From Acinetobacter larvae (GTDB lineage: Bacteria > Pseudomonadota > Gammaproteobacteria > Pseudomonadales > Moraxellaceae): a DNA stretch of 64,000 nucleotides. Each line of letters begins with the position of its first letter. Within the stretch, counting starts at the first letter, position 1. The notes beneath the pieces were generated by a model. The model was not told the DNA's origin. It worked only from the letters and a program-made list of their open reading frames with translations, and searched no databases. Both the position numbers and the translations under genes were made by a program. The stretch is from NCBI RefSeq assembly GCF_001704115.1, contig NZ_CP016895.1, forward strand, positions 2,976,001-3,040,000, given 5' to 3'. This document shows, piece by piece, positions 47,283 through 57,341 of the stretch.

Positions 47283-49991
47283 TTAGATCTTACCATGACA
47301 TTGCTTATATTTTAAGCCTGAACCACAGGGACAAGGCGCGTTACGGCTGGCCGGTGCTGCAAATTGCACAGCTTGAACAGATTCAGTATCGGTACTTTCT
47401 GCTGGCTCTTGTTGCGCATAAGTCGATAACTGCATTTGCTCAGCCAAGGCTTGTTGCTGCGCCTGCTGTTGTGCTTCCATCTCCGCGAGTTCTTCCGCTG
47501 TTGGAACATGCAAGCTAGATAAGTCCATCACCACTTCGGACTTGATTGCACCTAACATATTTACAAATAAGTTAAATGCCTCTCTCTTGTACTCTTGCTC
47601 AGGATTCTTTTGTGCATAACCCCGTAAGTGAATTCCCTGACGCAAATGGTCCATCGCCGCAAGATGTTCTTTCCAATGACGATCCAGTGCACCCAACATA
47701 TAATGACGTTCTAAGGTACAGGCGGTATCGACACCCATTTGCTCACGGCGACTACGATAACGCTCAACCACTTCATCTGAAATACGTTGAATCAACGCTT
47801 CTTCATCGAGTCGACGGTCTTGTTCTAACCAGTCGGCAATCGGTAAATCAATCGAGAAATCACTACGTAATGCATTTTCAAGCCCTGCGATATCCCATTG
47901 ATCATGAATAGACTCAGGTGGAATAAAGTTGGCAATAAAACCTTGAATAACTTCACGATGCATCTCTTCAAGATAATCTTGCAAAGACGCTTCTTCTAAG
48001 ATTTCATCTCGTTGAGAATAAATAATCTTACGTTGTTCGTTATTGACATCGTCGTATTTAAGCAAATTCTTACGAATGTCAAAGTTACGTGCTTCAACTT
48101 TACGTTGTGCATTTTCAATCGAACGTGACACCATTTTGTGTTCAATCGCTTCGTCTTCTTGCAAGCCCATGGCACGCATCATGGCAATCACTCGATCACC
48201 CGCAAAAATGCGCATAAGGTCATCTTCTAAAGATAAGAAGAAACGCGATACGCCAGGGTCACCCTGACGACCAGCACGACCACGTAGCTGGTTATCGATA
48301 CGACGTGATTCATGACGCTCTGAACCGATGATGTGTAAACCACCAGAGCTGAGAACCATTTCATTATTTTTTTCCCATTCTGCTTTTAGGCTTTCTTCAT
48401 CTGCAGCCGTTGGGTTCTCTAGCTTAGCTAATTTAGCTTTCCAGTTCCCCCCCAAGAGAATATCGGTACCACGACCTGCCATATTGGTCGCAATGGTCAC
48501 AGCCATAGGCGAACCCGCTTGTGCAATAATATCGGCTTCGCGCTCATGTTGTTTGGCATTCAACACTTCATGATGAATACCCGCAGCTTTTAACTTTTCC
48601 GATAAAATTTCACTGGCTTCAATGGTAGCTGTACCAATCAGAATAGGGGCAACACCTTGTTCGTGAATTTTTTGAATCTCTTGAATAATCGCGTTGTATT
48701 TGCCATTGCGGTTGAGATAGATCAGGTCATTGAGATCTTGGCGTACCATAGGACGATGGGTCGGAATAAGAACCACATCTAGACCATAAATTTCTTTCAT
48801 TTCCGCAGCTTCGGTATCAGCCGTTCCCGTCATACCAGACAGCTTACGATACAAGCGGAAATAGTTTTGGAAGGTGGTGGTTGCCAAGGTTTGGTTTTCT
48901 GGCTGAACCTCTAAAGCTTCTTTGGCTTCAACAGCTTGATGTAGACCTTCTGACCAACGACGACCAGGCATGGTACGACCCGTGTTTTCATCAACAATGA
49001 TCACTTCACCTTCATGCACAATATAATGCACATTGCGTTGATAGAGGAAATGGGCACGAATGGCTGCACTGACATGATGGACCAAATTAAGATTGGCGGC
49101 AGAATATAGACTCTCACCTTCTGCCAACAGACCCATTTGGATCAATTCTTGTTCTACTGTTTCATAACCAACTTCGGTCATTTCAACACTGCGTTGTTTT
49201 TCATCAATCCAGAAGTGACCGCCATCTGCAACTTTTTCTTCTTTTTGCGGATGTAATTTAGGCGGAATACTATTGATGGCCAAGTAGAGCTGTGAAGAGT
49301 CTTCACTTTGACCAGAAATAATCAATGGGGTACGCGCTTCATCGATTAAAATCGAGTCGACCTCATCGATAATGGCATATATCAAGCCGCGCTGTTTCTT
49401 CTCCGCCATGGAGAAAACCATGTTATCGCGCAGATAGTCAAAACCAAATTCGTTATTGGTCCCATAGGTGATATCGGCACGATATGCCTCAGCTTTTTCA
49501 ATCGGGGATTGCATTGAATAAATCACCCCAACTGTCAGCCCTAAAAACTCATACAGAGGACGGTTTAATTCAGCATCACGCTGTGCCAAATAATCATTGA
49601 CGGTAATAACATGTACGCCAAGACCGCTGATTGCATTCAGATAAACCGCTAAAGTCGCCATCAGGGTCTTACCTTCACCCGTACGCATCTCGGCAATTTT
49701 ACCTTCATGTAAGGTAATCCCACCGATCAACTGTACGTCATAGTGACGCATGCCCATTACCCGTTTTGAAGCTTCACGACATACCGCAAATGCTTCTGGC
49801 AATAATTTAGCAAGGTTTTCACCTTGCTGATAACGTTGTTTGAATTCTTCAGTTTTTGCAGATAAGTCTGCATCGCTTAATGTAGATACCGTCGGCTCGA
49901 GCGCATTGATTTTCTCAACAATTTTTCGCATTCGCTTCAGTTCGCGCTCATTTTTCGTTCCGAAGATGCCTCCGATCAGACCTGCCAACAT
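47283..49991 (-). CDS. secA: Preprotein translocase motor ATPase SecA
   Basis: SecA (902 aa) drives preproteins through SecYEG. Walker A is in [17 protein letters not shown] (about residue 103), the DEAD-type box in [15 protein letters not shown] (about 210), and helicase motif [14 protein letters not shown] near 505. The C-terminal zinc finger [15 protein letters not shown] (last 17 residues) binds SecB and phospholipid, and secB is present at 8038. The 75-residue stretch before the zinc finger is a Gln-rich linker. No secM-like regulator is seen upstream. Confidence 0.97.
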   Translation of the reverse strand: MLAGLIGGIFGTKNERELKRMRKIVEKINALEPTVSTLSDADLSAKTEEFKQRYQQGENLAKLLPEAFAVCREASKRVMGMRHYDVQLIGGITLHEGKIAEMRTGEGKTLMATLAVYLNAISGLGVHVITVNDYLAQRDAELNRPLYEFLGLTVGVIYSMQSPIEKAEAYRADITYGTNNEFGFDYLRDNMVFSMAEKKQRGLIYAIIDEVDSILIDEARTPLIISGQSEDSSQLYLAINSIPPKLHPQKEEKVADGGHFWIDEKQRSVEMTEVGYETVEQELIQMGLLAEGESLYSAANLNLVHHVSAAIRAHFLYQRNVHYIVHEGEVIIVDENTGRTMPGRRWSEGLHQAVEAKEALEVQPENQTLATTTFQNYFRLYRKLSGMTGTADTEAAEMKEIYGLDVVLIPTHRPMVRQDLNDLIYLNRNGKYNAIIQEIQKIHEQGVAPILIGTATIEASEILSEKLKAAGIHHEVLNAKQHEREADIIAQAGSPMAVTIATNMAGRGTDILLGGNWKAKLAKLENPTAADEESLKAEWEKNNEMVLSSGGLHIIGSERHESRRIDNQLRGRAGRQGDPGVSRFFLSLEDDLMRIFAGDRVIAMMRAMGLQEDEAIEHKMVSRSIENAQRKVEARNFDIRKNLLKYDDVNNEQRKIIYSQRDEILEEASLQDYLEEMHREVIQGFIANFIPPESIHDQWDIAGLENALRSDFSIDLPIADWLEQDRRLDEEALIQRISDEVVERYRSRREQMGVDTACTLERHYMLGALDRHWKEHLAAMDHLRQGIHLRGYAQKNPEQEYKREAFNLFVNMLGAIKSEVVMDLSSLHVPTAEELAEMEAQQQAQQQALAEQMQLSTYAQQEPAESTDTESVQAVQFAAPASRNAPCPCGSGLKYKQCHGKI

Positions 49992-50289
49992 ATAGACTCT
50001 CTAAAATCTTGCTTGTCAAAATAATTTTTTCTCAGGCACTATTATGAAGCTAGATTTTTGAAGTACAAGGGTTTAACGCCCAATTGATACCAAAAAATCT
50101 CAAAATCATGACCTGCTCTTTTGCACTGAGGCGGATTAATGTAGCAAATTTACCCTTTGATTACATCTAATTTCACGTTTTCTTTGCGTAGCATTTCATT
50201 CAATAATCTTGTAATTTATTTAAAGATATTGCAATAAAAGCGCTACAAGCATCGGGCAAGCTGATCATTTTTGTTGAGCCAGCCCTATC

Positions 50290-50925
50290 TCAATCGAGCC
50301 GCATGCAGCGAAAAGTTAGGCTCAATCGTGGTTGGCTAATTTTTTGACTGGGAGGCAAACGATGCAACCAGTGTTGCTGTGTTGCACCAGCCATCAGCAA
50401 TAGGCTGCCATTTTCCAGATACAGATCAACTTTTTGCTGACTCAAGCGATGTTTAAAAGAAAATTTACGTTCTGCCCCCAAGCTAAGACTGGCTATTGCT
50501 GCCCCAGCTTGTAGCTGTGTTTCAGCATCACGGTGCCATGCCATCCCCTGACTACCATTGGCATACAGATTGAGTAAACAAGCATTAAATTGGCTCTGAC
50601 ACTGTTGTTCTACCAATTGCTTCAATTCTAATAACGGCGTTATCCATGCCAAGGCAACTTTTTCGGTACCCGAATAACGATAGGAAAATGCTTGATCGCC
50701 ATACCACGCCACTTGCCGAGCGGTAATATGCTCACGCCCATAAATCACCGCGCGATCATGTTGCCAAGCGATCTGTTGTAATAAACATTGTAAATACTGT
50801 GCCGCTGTAGATGCGGTTAGAATTTTGCCGTAATAATATACTTCACCATCACAAGGCAAATAATTATCAGCGGCATTGCCAATCACCGTTGTGCTGTCAG
50901 CAAATAAATCTAATGTATGTGGCAT
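50290..50925 (-). CDS. AlkB-like 2-oxoglutarate/Fe(II) DNA repair dioxygenase
   Basis: A 211-residue protein from ATG at 50925 with AGAGGG upstream. The iron ligands are in WHRDAE (about residue 133) and HWLHRLP near 185, with the 2-oxoglutarate Arg in RLSLTFR near the end. The NLYANGSQGMAWHRD order and overall length fit the ALKBH2/3-like branch that reverses alkyl damage on A and C bases. It lies 159 bases downstream of the ada-like gene on the same strand, so the two form an alkylation repair cluster. Confidence 0.88.
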   Translation of the reverse strand: MPHTLDLFADSTTVIGNAADNYLPCDGEVYYYGKILTASTAAQYLQCLLQQIAWQHDRAVIYGREHITARQVAWYGDQAFSYRYSGTEKVALAWITPLLELKQLVEQQCQSQFNACLLNLYANGSQGMAWHRDAETQLQAGAAIASLSLGAERKFSFKHRLSQQKVDLYLENGSLLLMAGATQQHWLHRLPPSQKISQPRLSLTFRCMRLD

Positions 50926-51084
50926 AAACTGCCCTCTTCTTATGTTGAGTGTTGAGGTTATGACGGTGCTGGAACAGATCAGCATTCTTGCATCGATCAT
51001 GCTGATACCGATCATGCATCTACATGCATCTACTCATCATGCTGAGCTTACGTTCATGCATATACCTGCATGTAGCAATCGTGC

Positions 51085-51999
51085 TTAGGTCGATAACGCT
51101 GCTGTTGATTGTGTCGATGATAGCGCTTGCGCACTTTCCCAAGCAATGAGGGCTTGTTTACGTGTTGCTCCCCAACGGTATTGACCGAAATGTCCACTGG
51201 CTTGAATAACACGATGACATGGAATCAACCATGCTACTGGATTTTGCCCAATGGCATGCCCGACCGCACGACTGGCTTTGGGTTGCCCAATCGCCTGTGC
51301 GATATCGGCATAACGACATAGCTGCCCCATGGGAATACGCAATAAACTCTCCCAGACCTTGATCTGAAAAGCACTGGCTTTTAAATGCAATTTGATCTTT
51401 GCCCATTGCTGATGATCTTGTATCAGCTGGCGATCTTGGCAAAACAATGCCACCACAGGCTGCTGCGATGCGCTATAACATGGTCGCAACTGCGCCTGTG
51501 GAAACTGCTGCAATAAAATAGCCGATGCAACCGCATCTTGGTCATGCGACTTTTCTACATGCGGCTGGTCTAAAAATGCCATATGGCATATGCCTTTGGC
51601 GGTAGAAGCCAATAACAAATCGCCAAATATACTGTCATGCACACTATAGTCGATCTGTAACTGTTGGCCGCCATTTTTATATTCAGCAGGCGTCATACCC
51701 TCGATCTGTACAAACAAATCATGTAAACGACTACTACTAGATAAGCCTGTTGCCAGACTGGTGCTTAAGATTGAGCGATTGGGAGCCTGTTGTAATAAAG
51801 TCTTGGCATGCTGCAGGCTTAAATATTGCACAAATTTTTTCGGGCTAATACCCGCCCAATCGGTAAAAATTCGCTGCAAATGTGGCGGGCTTAAATGCAC
51901 ATGCGCTGCGATCTGCTCTAAGCTGGGTTGTTCGAGATAATGTTGTTGTATATAGCAAATTGCCGCAGCAATGCGTTGATAACGAGAAGATAAAGACAT
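51085..51999 (-). CDS. AraC-domain plus O6-methylguanine-DNA methyltransferase (truncated Ada type)
   Basis: A 304-residue protein from ATG at 51999 with TGGGAG upstream. Residues about 5-100 are an AraC-type helix-turn-helix (LEQIAAHVHLSPPHLQRIFTDWAGISPKKF), and the C-terminal 180 residues are an MGMT domain with the methyl-acceptor PCHRVI near residue 263. The N-terminal phosphotriester-sensing zinc domain of E. coli Ada is missing. So the methylation switch that turns Ada into an activator is not present in its classic form. Confidence 0.9.
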   Translation of the reverse strand: MSLSSRYQRIAAAICYIQQHYLEQPSLEQIAAHVHLSPPHLQRIFTDWAGISPKKFVQYLSLQHAKTLLQQAPNRSILSTSLATGLSSSSRLHDLFVQIEGMTPAEYKNGGQQLQIDYSVHDSIFGDLLLASTAKGICHMAFLDQPHVEKSHDQDAVASAILLQQFPQAQLRPCYSASQQPVVALFCQDRQLIQDHQQWAKIKLHLKASAFQIKVWESLLRIPMGQLCRYADIAQAIGQPKASRAVGHAIGQNPVAWLIPCHRVIQASGHFGQYRWGATRKQALIAWESAQALSSTQSTAALST

Positions 52000-52206
52000 T
52001 GGCGAGCAAACTCCCAAGAATGCCAGAAGCAATGCACTCAGCTTAGCAAGTCTCAAGACAATACGAAATCCAAATCTTGCGCACTGTGCTGCGTTATTTT
52101 TATGTTTATCATGGTTGTTTCACCCGAATTGAAGCGAGCCCAATACCAAGAAATGGCTCGCCACTTTGCTTTCTTTAGACTTTAGACGGAACACTACGCT
52201 TTAGAC

Positions 52207-53451
52207 TTAAACCGGGGTCTTATGATGTTGCAAAGCGTCATGGATGGCTTCGACCAACTGCTGAGCAATTTCTTGTTTCGGGGCTTTTTCTAGCTCACGA
52301 CGTGCCAGTTTATATTGCTGCGCAAAAAACACCGTCATGGCATTTTGATCGGAAGCAAAGCCAATATCACTGCGGGAGACATCATTACAGGCAATCATAT
52401 CGAGTTTTTTTACCAGCAATTTACCCGTTGCATATTCTTCAATATTGCGTGTTTCAGCGGCAAATCCCACCATAAAAGGACGTTGCTGTTGCTGGGCAAT
52501 GGTGGCGACGATATCGGGGTTTTTTACCAATGAAACATCTAGTTCATCACCGGCTTTTTTGATCTTATGCTCAGCAACCTGTGCCACCCGATAGTCTGCA
52601 ACCGCTGCGGTTGCGATAAAAATATCACAGCCCTGATCGAGCAGCGCCAAGCTTTGCTCTAACATTTGTATGGCTGAACTGACGTTAATGCGTTCAACAC
52701 CATTGGGGGTATCCAAACTCACAGGACCAGCCAACAAGGTCACTTGCGCGCCCGCTGCATAGCAAGCCGCGGCAATGGCAAAGCCCATTTTTCCGGTACT
52801 GTGGTTAGAAATATAACGTACAGGATCAATGGCTTCTCGGGTCGGTCCAGCGGTAATCACCACCCGCTTACCAGCCAACAGGCCAAATTTTTCCGCAATG
52901 GCACGTTGCGCTTGATGAAAATACTGTTGTACTTGTGCTGCTAGAGCTTCAGGTTCTGGCATACGCCCGAGCCCAGTATCACCACAAGCCTGTGAACCAG
53001 CATTGGGCATAATCACATGCACCCCGTCATCGACCAAGGTATTGAGATTACGTTGTGTTGCTTTGGCAGCCCACATTTGTTGATTCATCGCAGGTGCAAC
53101 CCACACCGGTGCTTTGCTAGCCAGATATAAGGTACTCAAGAGATCATCCGCCAAACCCGCAGCAAATTTAGCCATCGTGTCACAGCTAGCAGGCGCGACT
53201 AAGATTAAATCAGCCCAGCGTGCCAGTTCAATGTGCCCCATGCCTGACTCTGCTTCGGTGTCTAAGAGTTCGGTATGCACCGTATTGCCAGACAATGCCT
53301 GAAAAGTAAGCGGTGTAATAAAAGCTTGCGCACCTTGGGTCATCACCACACGCACATTAAAGCCATAATCTTTAAGACGTCGAACCAGAATTGCACTTTT
53401 ATAGGCGGCAATTCCTCCAGTAACGGCGACAATAATATTTTTGCTAGACAT
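52207..53451 (-). CDS. coaBC: Phosphopantothenoylcysteine decarboxylase / phosphopantothenate-cysteine ligase
   Basis: CoaBC (414 aa from ATG at 53451) carries out two steps of coenzyme A synthesis. The N-terminal flavoprotein CoaC domain has IVAVTGGIAAYKS at the start, a catalytic His in SGMGHIELARWAD (about 77), PAMNQQMW (about 126) and the ACGDTGLGRMPEP cysteine loop (about 157). The C-terminal CoaB domain begins near GKRVVITAGPTREAIDPVRY (about 195) and has the KNPDIV motif near 290. A TTG at 53478 would add nine residues and is not preferred. Confidence 0.95.
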   Translation of the reverse strand: MSSKNIIVAVTGGIAAYKSAILVRRLKDYGFNVRVVMTQGAQAFITPLTFQALSGNTVHTELLDTEAESGMGHIELARWADLILVAPASCDTMAKFAAGLADDLLSTLYLASKAPVWVAPAMNQQMWAAKATQRNLNTLVDDGVHVIMPNAGSQACGDTGLGRMPEPEALAAQVQQYFHQAQRAIAEKFGLLAGKRVVITAGPTREAIDPVRYISNHSTGKMGFAIAAACYAAGAQVTLLAGPVSLDTPNGVERINVSSAIQMLEQSLALLDQGCDIFIATAAVADYRVAQVAEHKIKKAGDELDVSLVKNPDIVATIAQQQQRPFMVGFAAETRNIEEYATGKLLVKKLDMIACNDVSRSDIGFASDQNAMTVFFAQQYKLARRELEKAPKQEIAQQLVEAIHDALQHHKTPV

Positions 53452-53732
53452 CACGCTGAGATCAAAACTCACGAGCAAATCACCTATAGACGACAGTGGC
53501 GCTCACAATAGCACTAAATATTGCCGATCCCAAGTGCTTAGCCAGTGAAAAATCACAACAAAACTTAGCTTCGACTGACAATTTTTGGTAAAACTATTTT
53601 TCGTAAATTCGTAAAACAATTTTTCGTAAAATAGTACCCATGCTCTAGCACGGGTCATCATGGCGGCGTATGCACATTGACAAAGCCCTCAGATCACGAC
53701 AATATCTGCAAAAATAGTATGTTCAGCATCAC

Positions 53733-54644
53733 ATGATTATTCAAGAACAACACAACACCCTAAAAACCTTGCTGTCATGGCGTGGCACCATATTGCCCAA
53801 AGTTCTTCCGCCGCTGGGCGTGGTGATGTTGATCTCCGCCATTGTCGGTGGGATTGAATATATTGACCTCTATCGTTTTCCAGAATTACCCTTAGTGGGC
53901 TTTACCCTGATTGGGGTGGTGCTATCAATCTTTTTAGGTTTTAAAAATAGTGCCTGCTATGATCGCTGGTGGGAAGCACGGCGGTTATGGGGATCGCTCA
54001 TTGCTACAGCACGACACTTTGACCGAGATTGCCGCATCTTGCCGCAAGGGCGCCGCGAACGTATTATTCAGCATGTGATTGTCTTTGCCAATGTACTTCG
54101 TGATCGCTTACGTCATCAAACCGCCAACCCCGATGCCTTGGGGCAAACCAGTGGCATGTCTGCACAAGCTTTAGCACAGCTTTATCAACAAAATAATGCT
54201 CCCCAATATACCTTGAGCCTGATGCAATGGGAGCTGATGCAAGCCCTGAAGGAAGGCGAGATTAGCGATATTATCTATACGCAAATGAATAGTTATGTCA
54301 CCGATTTAAGCTTGGTACAAACCGGATGTGACCGTATTGCCACCACACCGCTCCCCTTTGCCTATTCTGTTCTGCTCAATCGGACCGTTTATTTTTTCTG
54401 TTTTATGTTGCCTTTTAGTCTAGGTTCCTTACTTGGTCTGGCCACACCATTATTGGTGGGGATCTTGGCGTATACCTTTTTGGGGCTCGATGCCTTGAGC
54501 ACGGAAATTGAAGAACCTTTTGGCACACAAAGCAATGACCTACCGTTGGATGCCATGGTGCGTACCATCGAAATTGAACTGTTAAGCACCTTGGGTAAAC
54601 CGACACCACCACCAATCTTGGCACAAGACCACAATTTACTCTAA
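53733..54644 (+). CDS. Bestrophin family (UPF0187/YneE-like) membrane channel
   Basis: A 303-residue protein with about four membrane helices: two in residues 25-75 and two near 215-255. FLGFKNSACYDRWWEARRLWG (about 68-88, RWWEAR core) is the bestrophin signature, and LDALSTEIEEPFGTQSNDLPLD near 255 is the conserved C-terminal block. Bacterial bestrophins form pentameric ion channels, some cation-selective. It is a single gene, followed by two short-repeat arrays. Confidence 0.88.
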   Translation: MIIQEQHNTLKTLLSWRGTILPKVLPPLGVVMLISAIVGGIEYIDLYRFPELPLVGFTLIGVVLSIFLGFKNSACYDRWWEARRLWGSLIATARHFDRDCRILPQGRRERIIQHVIVFANVLRDRLRHQTANPDALGQTSGMSAQALAQLYQQNNAPQYTLSLMQWELMQALKEGEISDIIYTQMNSYVTDLSLVQTGCDRIATTPLPFAYSVLLNRTVYFFCFMLPFSLGSLLGLATPLLVGILAYTFLGLDALSTEIEEPFGTQSNDLPLDAMVRTIEIELLSTLGKPTPPPILAQDHNLL

Positions 54645-54718
54645 AACAACCCGCCCTAAAAGGGTCAACGCTAAACCAAGCTGTTCTAAAAAGAATTAGC
54701 TCTCAATAAAAGAGCTGA

Positions 54719-54764
54719 TTCTACCCAAAGCACTTCTACCCAAGATACTTCTACCCAAAAATAC
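54719..54764. repeat. 15-16-bp tandem repeat
   Basis: TTCTACCCAA-based units lie at 54719-54733, 54734-54748 and 54749-54764, followed by a partial fourth. Intergenic, between convergent genes. Confidence 0.88.
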
Positions 54765-54809
54765 TTCTAAACGACGGCAGCTTAAAGACCACCTCGCGAC
54801 GACCGACTA

Positions 54810-54844
54810 CAACTACCAACTACCAACTACCAACTACCAACTAC
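54810..54844. repeat. 7-bp tandem repeat, five copies
   Basis: Five perfect copies of CAACTAC. The array ends three bases from the stop codon of the leftward PHP gene (stop 54848-54850). Confidence 0.93.
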
Positions 54845-54847
54845 ATG

Positions 54848-55702
54848 CTAAATGGCAAAGTCTTGCCAGATGCCATACTGTTCTGCTTTGGCAGTGGGAA
54901 CATTGCCCAGCTGAATCCATGGCATATAATCGCCATGAAAATCACTTCCCACAGAGACTTTGAGCTGGTGCTGTGCGATCAGCCGATCGATCATCTGCCG
55001 AGTAGCCGGTGGCTCATGTTTGGCAGGCAACTCCACGGCATCGCCACCCAGCTGGGCAAACAATTCCAGCATAAAGCGTACATTGGTTGCAGACATATTA
55101 TAACGTGTAGGATGTGCCAGCACGGCAAAGCCCTGACTGGCATGAATGGTGGCAATGCTGGTCGCTAAGTCAACGCCCTGAAAGCGCACAAAGGCTTTTT
55201 TACCTTCTTTAAGATAATGGTCAAAAGCTTGCTGTGGTCGTTTGACTATGCCTTGCTCCACCAGAACACTGGCAATATGACTGCGGGTAATACGATCTGG
55301 ATGCTGATCAACTTTGTTTAGTACCAAAGGATAAAAATCTTGCGCTAATATTTTTGCCAATAACTGACAAATCTCTACAGCACGATCGGCACGGATGGTT
55401 TTTTGTTGTGCCAAGAGCTGTAATAGCGGTTCAGGTTGCTGCATATCCAATGCCACGATATGCACCCCATGCTGTTTTTGGGTACTTGGGCGTGACCATT
55501 GACTAGAAATTTCTACACCTGAAATAATTTTTATAGGAAAATCTTGTGCGGCTTGCTGTGCTAAAACCAGCCCGTCCATGCTGTCATGATCGGTCAAAGC
55601 TAAGGTATGTATGCCTTTGTCATGTGCAGCCTGCACCAACTGGGCTGGCGTGTAACTCCCATCGGAGATATTGCTGTGTGTATGTAAATCGACACCAATC
55701 AT
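54848..55702 (-). CDS. PHP domain phosphoesterase (RNase AM / YciV type)
   Basis: A 284-residue enzyme of the polymerase and histidinol phosphatase superfamily. Metal ligands appear as DLHTHSNISDGSYTP (about 5), LTDHDSMDG (about 37), AHPTRYNM (about 190) and GSDFHGDYMPW near 250. The E. coli relative YciV (RNase AM, also a 3',5'-nucleoside bisphosphatase) trims 5' ends of rRNAs and removes pAp. It is divergent from yciB. Confidence 0.9.
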   Translation of the reverse strand: MIGVDLHTHSNISDGSYTPAQLVQAAHDKGIHTLALTDHDSMDGLVLAQQAAQDFPIKIISGVEISSQWSRPSTQKQHGVHIVALDMQQPEPLLQLLAQQKTIRADRAVEICQLLAKILAQDFYPLVLNKVDQHPDRITRSHIASVLVEQGIVKRPQQAFDHYLKEGKKAFVRFQGVDLATSIATIHASQGFAVLAHPTRYNMSATNVRFMLELFAQLGGDAVELPAKHEPPATRQMIDRLIAQHQLKVSVGSDFHGDYMPWIQLGNVPTAKAEQYGIWQDFAI

Positions 55703-55747
55703 GGATTATATTATGCTATCTCACCGAACTCACAACTGTACTGTAGC

Positions 55748-56365
55748 ATGAAAGCGCTGTTTGATTATCTACCCATTATAATTTTCTTCTATTTTTATAA
55801 AACTACCGACCCCAAAGACAACCATCATCCCTTACTCGAGCTGATTGGCAGCAGTGGTAATTTAGATCAGAACCATATTTTAGTTGCTACCTGTGCACTG
55901 ATTATCTCGACCCTTGTGGTGTATGGCGTATTGTTTTTTGCACAAAAATTTAGACTCGAAAAAATGCAATGGTTCATCGTGGTGATGTCATTGATATTTG
56001 GTGGAATTACCCTTGTCTTTAGCGATGTAACCTATATCAAACTCAAAGCAGTGATTTTAAATATCGGGATTGGTTTTGGTTTTCTGGTGACGCCACTATT
56101 TAACAAAGCGCGTATGCCGATTATTCAAAAATTATTGGGTTCAATGTTAGAGCTGAGCCAAAAAGGTTGGCAACGTTTAAATCTAGCATGGTGCGGACAG
56201 TTCTTTTTATTGGCAGCTTTACATTATTTCTTTGGCTTCCTGTATAAAGGCGGCGTGTATTGGGGTGAATTCACCGCCTTTGGTGACATTATCGTATCGC
56301 TCACTTATCTTGCTGTTATACTATTTTGTCTACGCCGTCATTTTAAAACTACCGATCAAGGATAA
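55748..56365 (+). CDS. yciB: Inner membrane septation protein A (YciB)
   Basis: YciB (205 aa) has about five membrane helices, with the family start MKALFDYLPIIIFFYFYKTT. It interacts with cell-elongation and division proteins in enterobacteria. A loop TYIKLKAVILNIGIGFGF near residue 97 is well conserved. yciI follows after only five bases. Confidence 0.93.
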   Translation: MKALFDYLPIIIFFYFYKTTDPKDNHHPLLELIGSSGNLDQNHILVATCALIISTLVVYGVLFFAQKFRLEKMQWFIVVMSLIFGGITLVFSDVTYIKLKAVILNIGIGFGFLVTPLFNKARMPIIQKLLGSMLELSQKGWQRLNLAWCGQFFLLAALHYFFGFLYKGGVYWGEFTAFGDIIVSLTYLAVILFCLRRHFKTTDQG

Positions 56366-56370
56366 GTCGC

Positions 56371-56673
56371 ATGTCATTCTTTGTGATTACTTGCCAAGAC
56401 CATGAAAACGTTCTAGAAAAACGCCTTGCTGTACGCCCAAAACATTTAGCTCGCCTAGAGGCATTGGCGGCTGAAGGACGGGTACTGGCAGCGGGTGCAA
56501 TGCCCAAAGACCCCAGCAATCCACAAGCTGGTTTTTATGGCAGTACCCTGATTTTAGACTTTGCAAGCCGTGAAGCGCTTGATCTTTGGCTAAAGGATGA
56601 ACCCTTTATTCAAGAAGGGGTTTATGCCCATATTGATATCAAACCATTCAATAAAGCATTTCCTCAAGGATAA
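56371..56673 (+). CDS. yciI: YciI family protein
   Basis: A 100-residue small protein of the YciI/ferredoxin-like fold. The conserved DHENVLEKRLAVRPKHLARL (about 11-30) and the DxW-like DLWLKDEPFIQEGVY (about 72-86) are present. Function is unknown, though related domains bind small ligands. It lies between yciB and the coiled-coil protein gene, each spaced by a few bases, so all three are one transcript. Confidence 0.9.
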   Translation: MSFFVITCQDHENVLEKRLAVRPKHLARLEALAAEGRVLAAGAMPKDPSNPQAGFYGSTLILDFASREALDLWLKDEPFIQEGVYAHIDIKPFNKAFPQG

Positions 56674-56677
56674 TTTT

Positions 56678-57175
56678 ATGCGCGTCATCGCAAGCGGTTT
56701 ACTGAGTAGTCTGCTGTTCCTGAGCCACAGTGCTTGGGCAGTGACACCGACCAATGAAAATAACGCAACACCGCCAACAACAGCAAGCCCCTCAACAACA
56801 GCCAATGCAAATAACAATACCGCAACTACAGCAAATACGCGCAGCCCGCACGTCATCGCTGCAACGCCCCCCAATAAAGCCCCCACCGCAGAGCAATTGG
56901 CACGCGATAAAACCCAACAAGAAGCCAATATCAAGGCTTTGGTCAAAGACCAATCTGCGCGCTTACAGCAGTTAGAAAAAGCCAATCTCGATGCCCTGAC
57001 ACAAAACCAAGAGCTAAAACTTAAAAATGACAATCTTGGGGTACAAGTACAGGTATTACAAAGCGAAAGCAGTGCACAAATGTTTTTATATGGTGCTATG
57101 ACTTTAGCGCTTGGGGTGATTTTAGGCTTTCTGATCGCCAGTTATATTTATACCAAACGTCGTCGCCAGTGGTAA
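56678..57175 (+). CDS. Exported coiled-coil protein with C-terminal membrane anchor, unknown
   Basis: A 165-residue protein from ATG at 56678, four bases after yciI. It has a signal peptide (cleavage near SAWA, residue 21), a Thr/Asn/Pro-rich region (22-70), a coiled coil (about 75-132), a membrane helix (about 137-158) and the basic tail YTKRRRQW. The coiled coil, helix and Arg tail resemble the ends of SH3-anchored envelope proteins (YgiM type), but no SH3 domain is present. Family not assigned. Confidence 0.82.
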   Translation: MRVIASGLLSSLLFLSHSAWAVTPTNENNATPPTTASPSTTANANNNTATTANTRSPHVIAATPPNKAPTAEQLARDKTQQEANIKALVKDQSARLQQLEKANLDALTQNQELKLKNDNLGVQVQVLQSESSAQMFLYGAMTLALGVILGFLIASYIYTKRRRQW

Positions 57176-57341
57176 TGACTGCTAAACCACGTCATCAGGA
57201 TGGTCAGAGCATATAAAGCTGCGCGTATAGCGCTCTGTCCCTATCCCTTATATCACATGGCATCCTTCAGACAGACTTTATAGGTAACAACGTAAATTTT
57301 TCTCATCCGTGTTTTACACACAATGGCTTAGGTAAGTTCAG

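Noticed and set aside
51999-52056. Longer start for the ada-like gene adding a hydrophobic N-terminus
   Set aside because: The extension resembles a signal peptide, which would not suit a DNA-binding protein, while ATG at 51999 has a good ribosome site.
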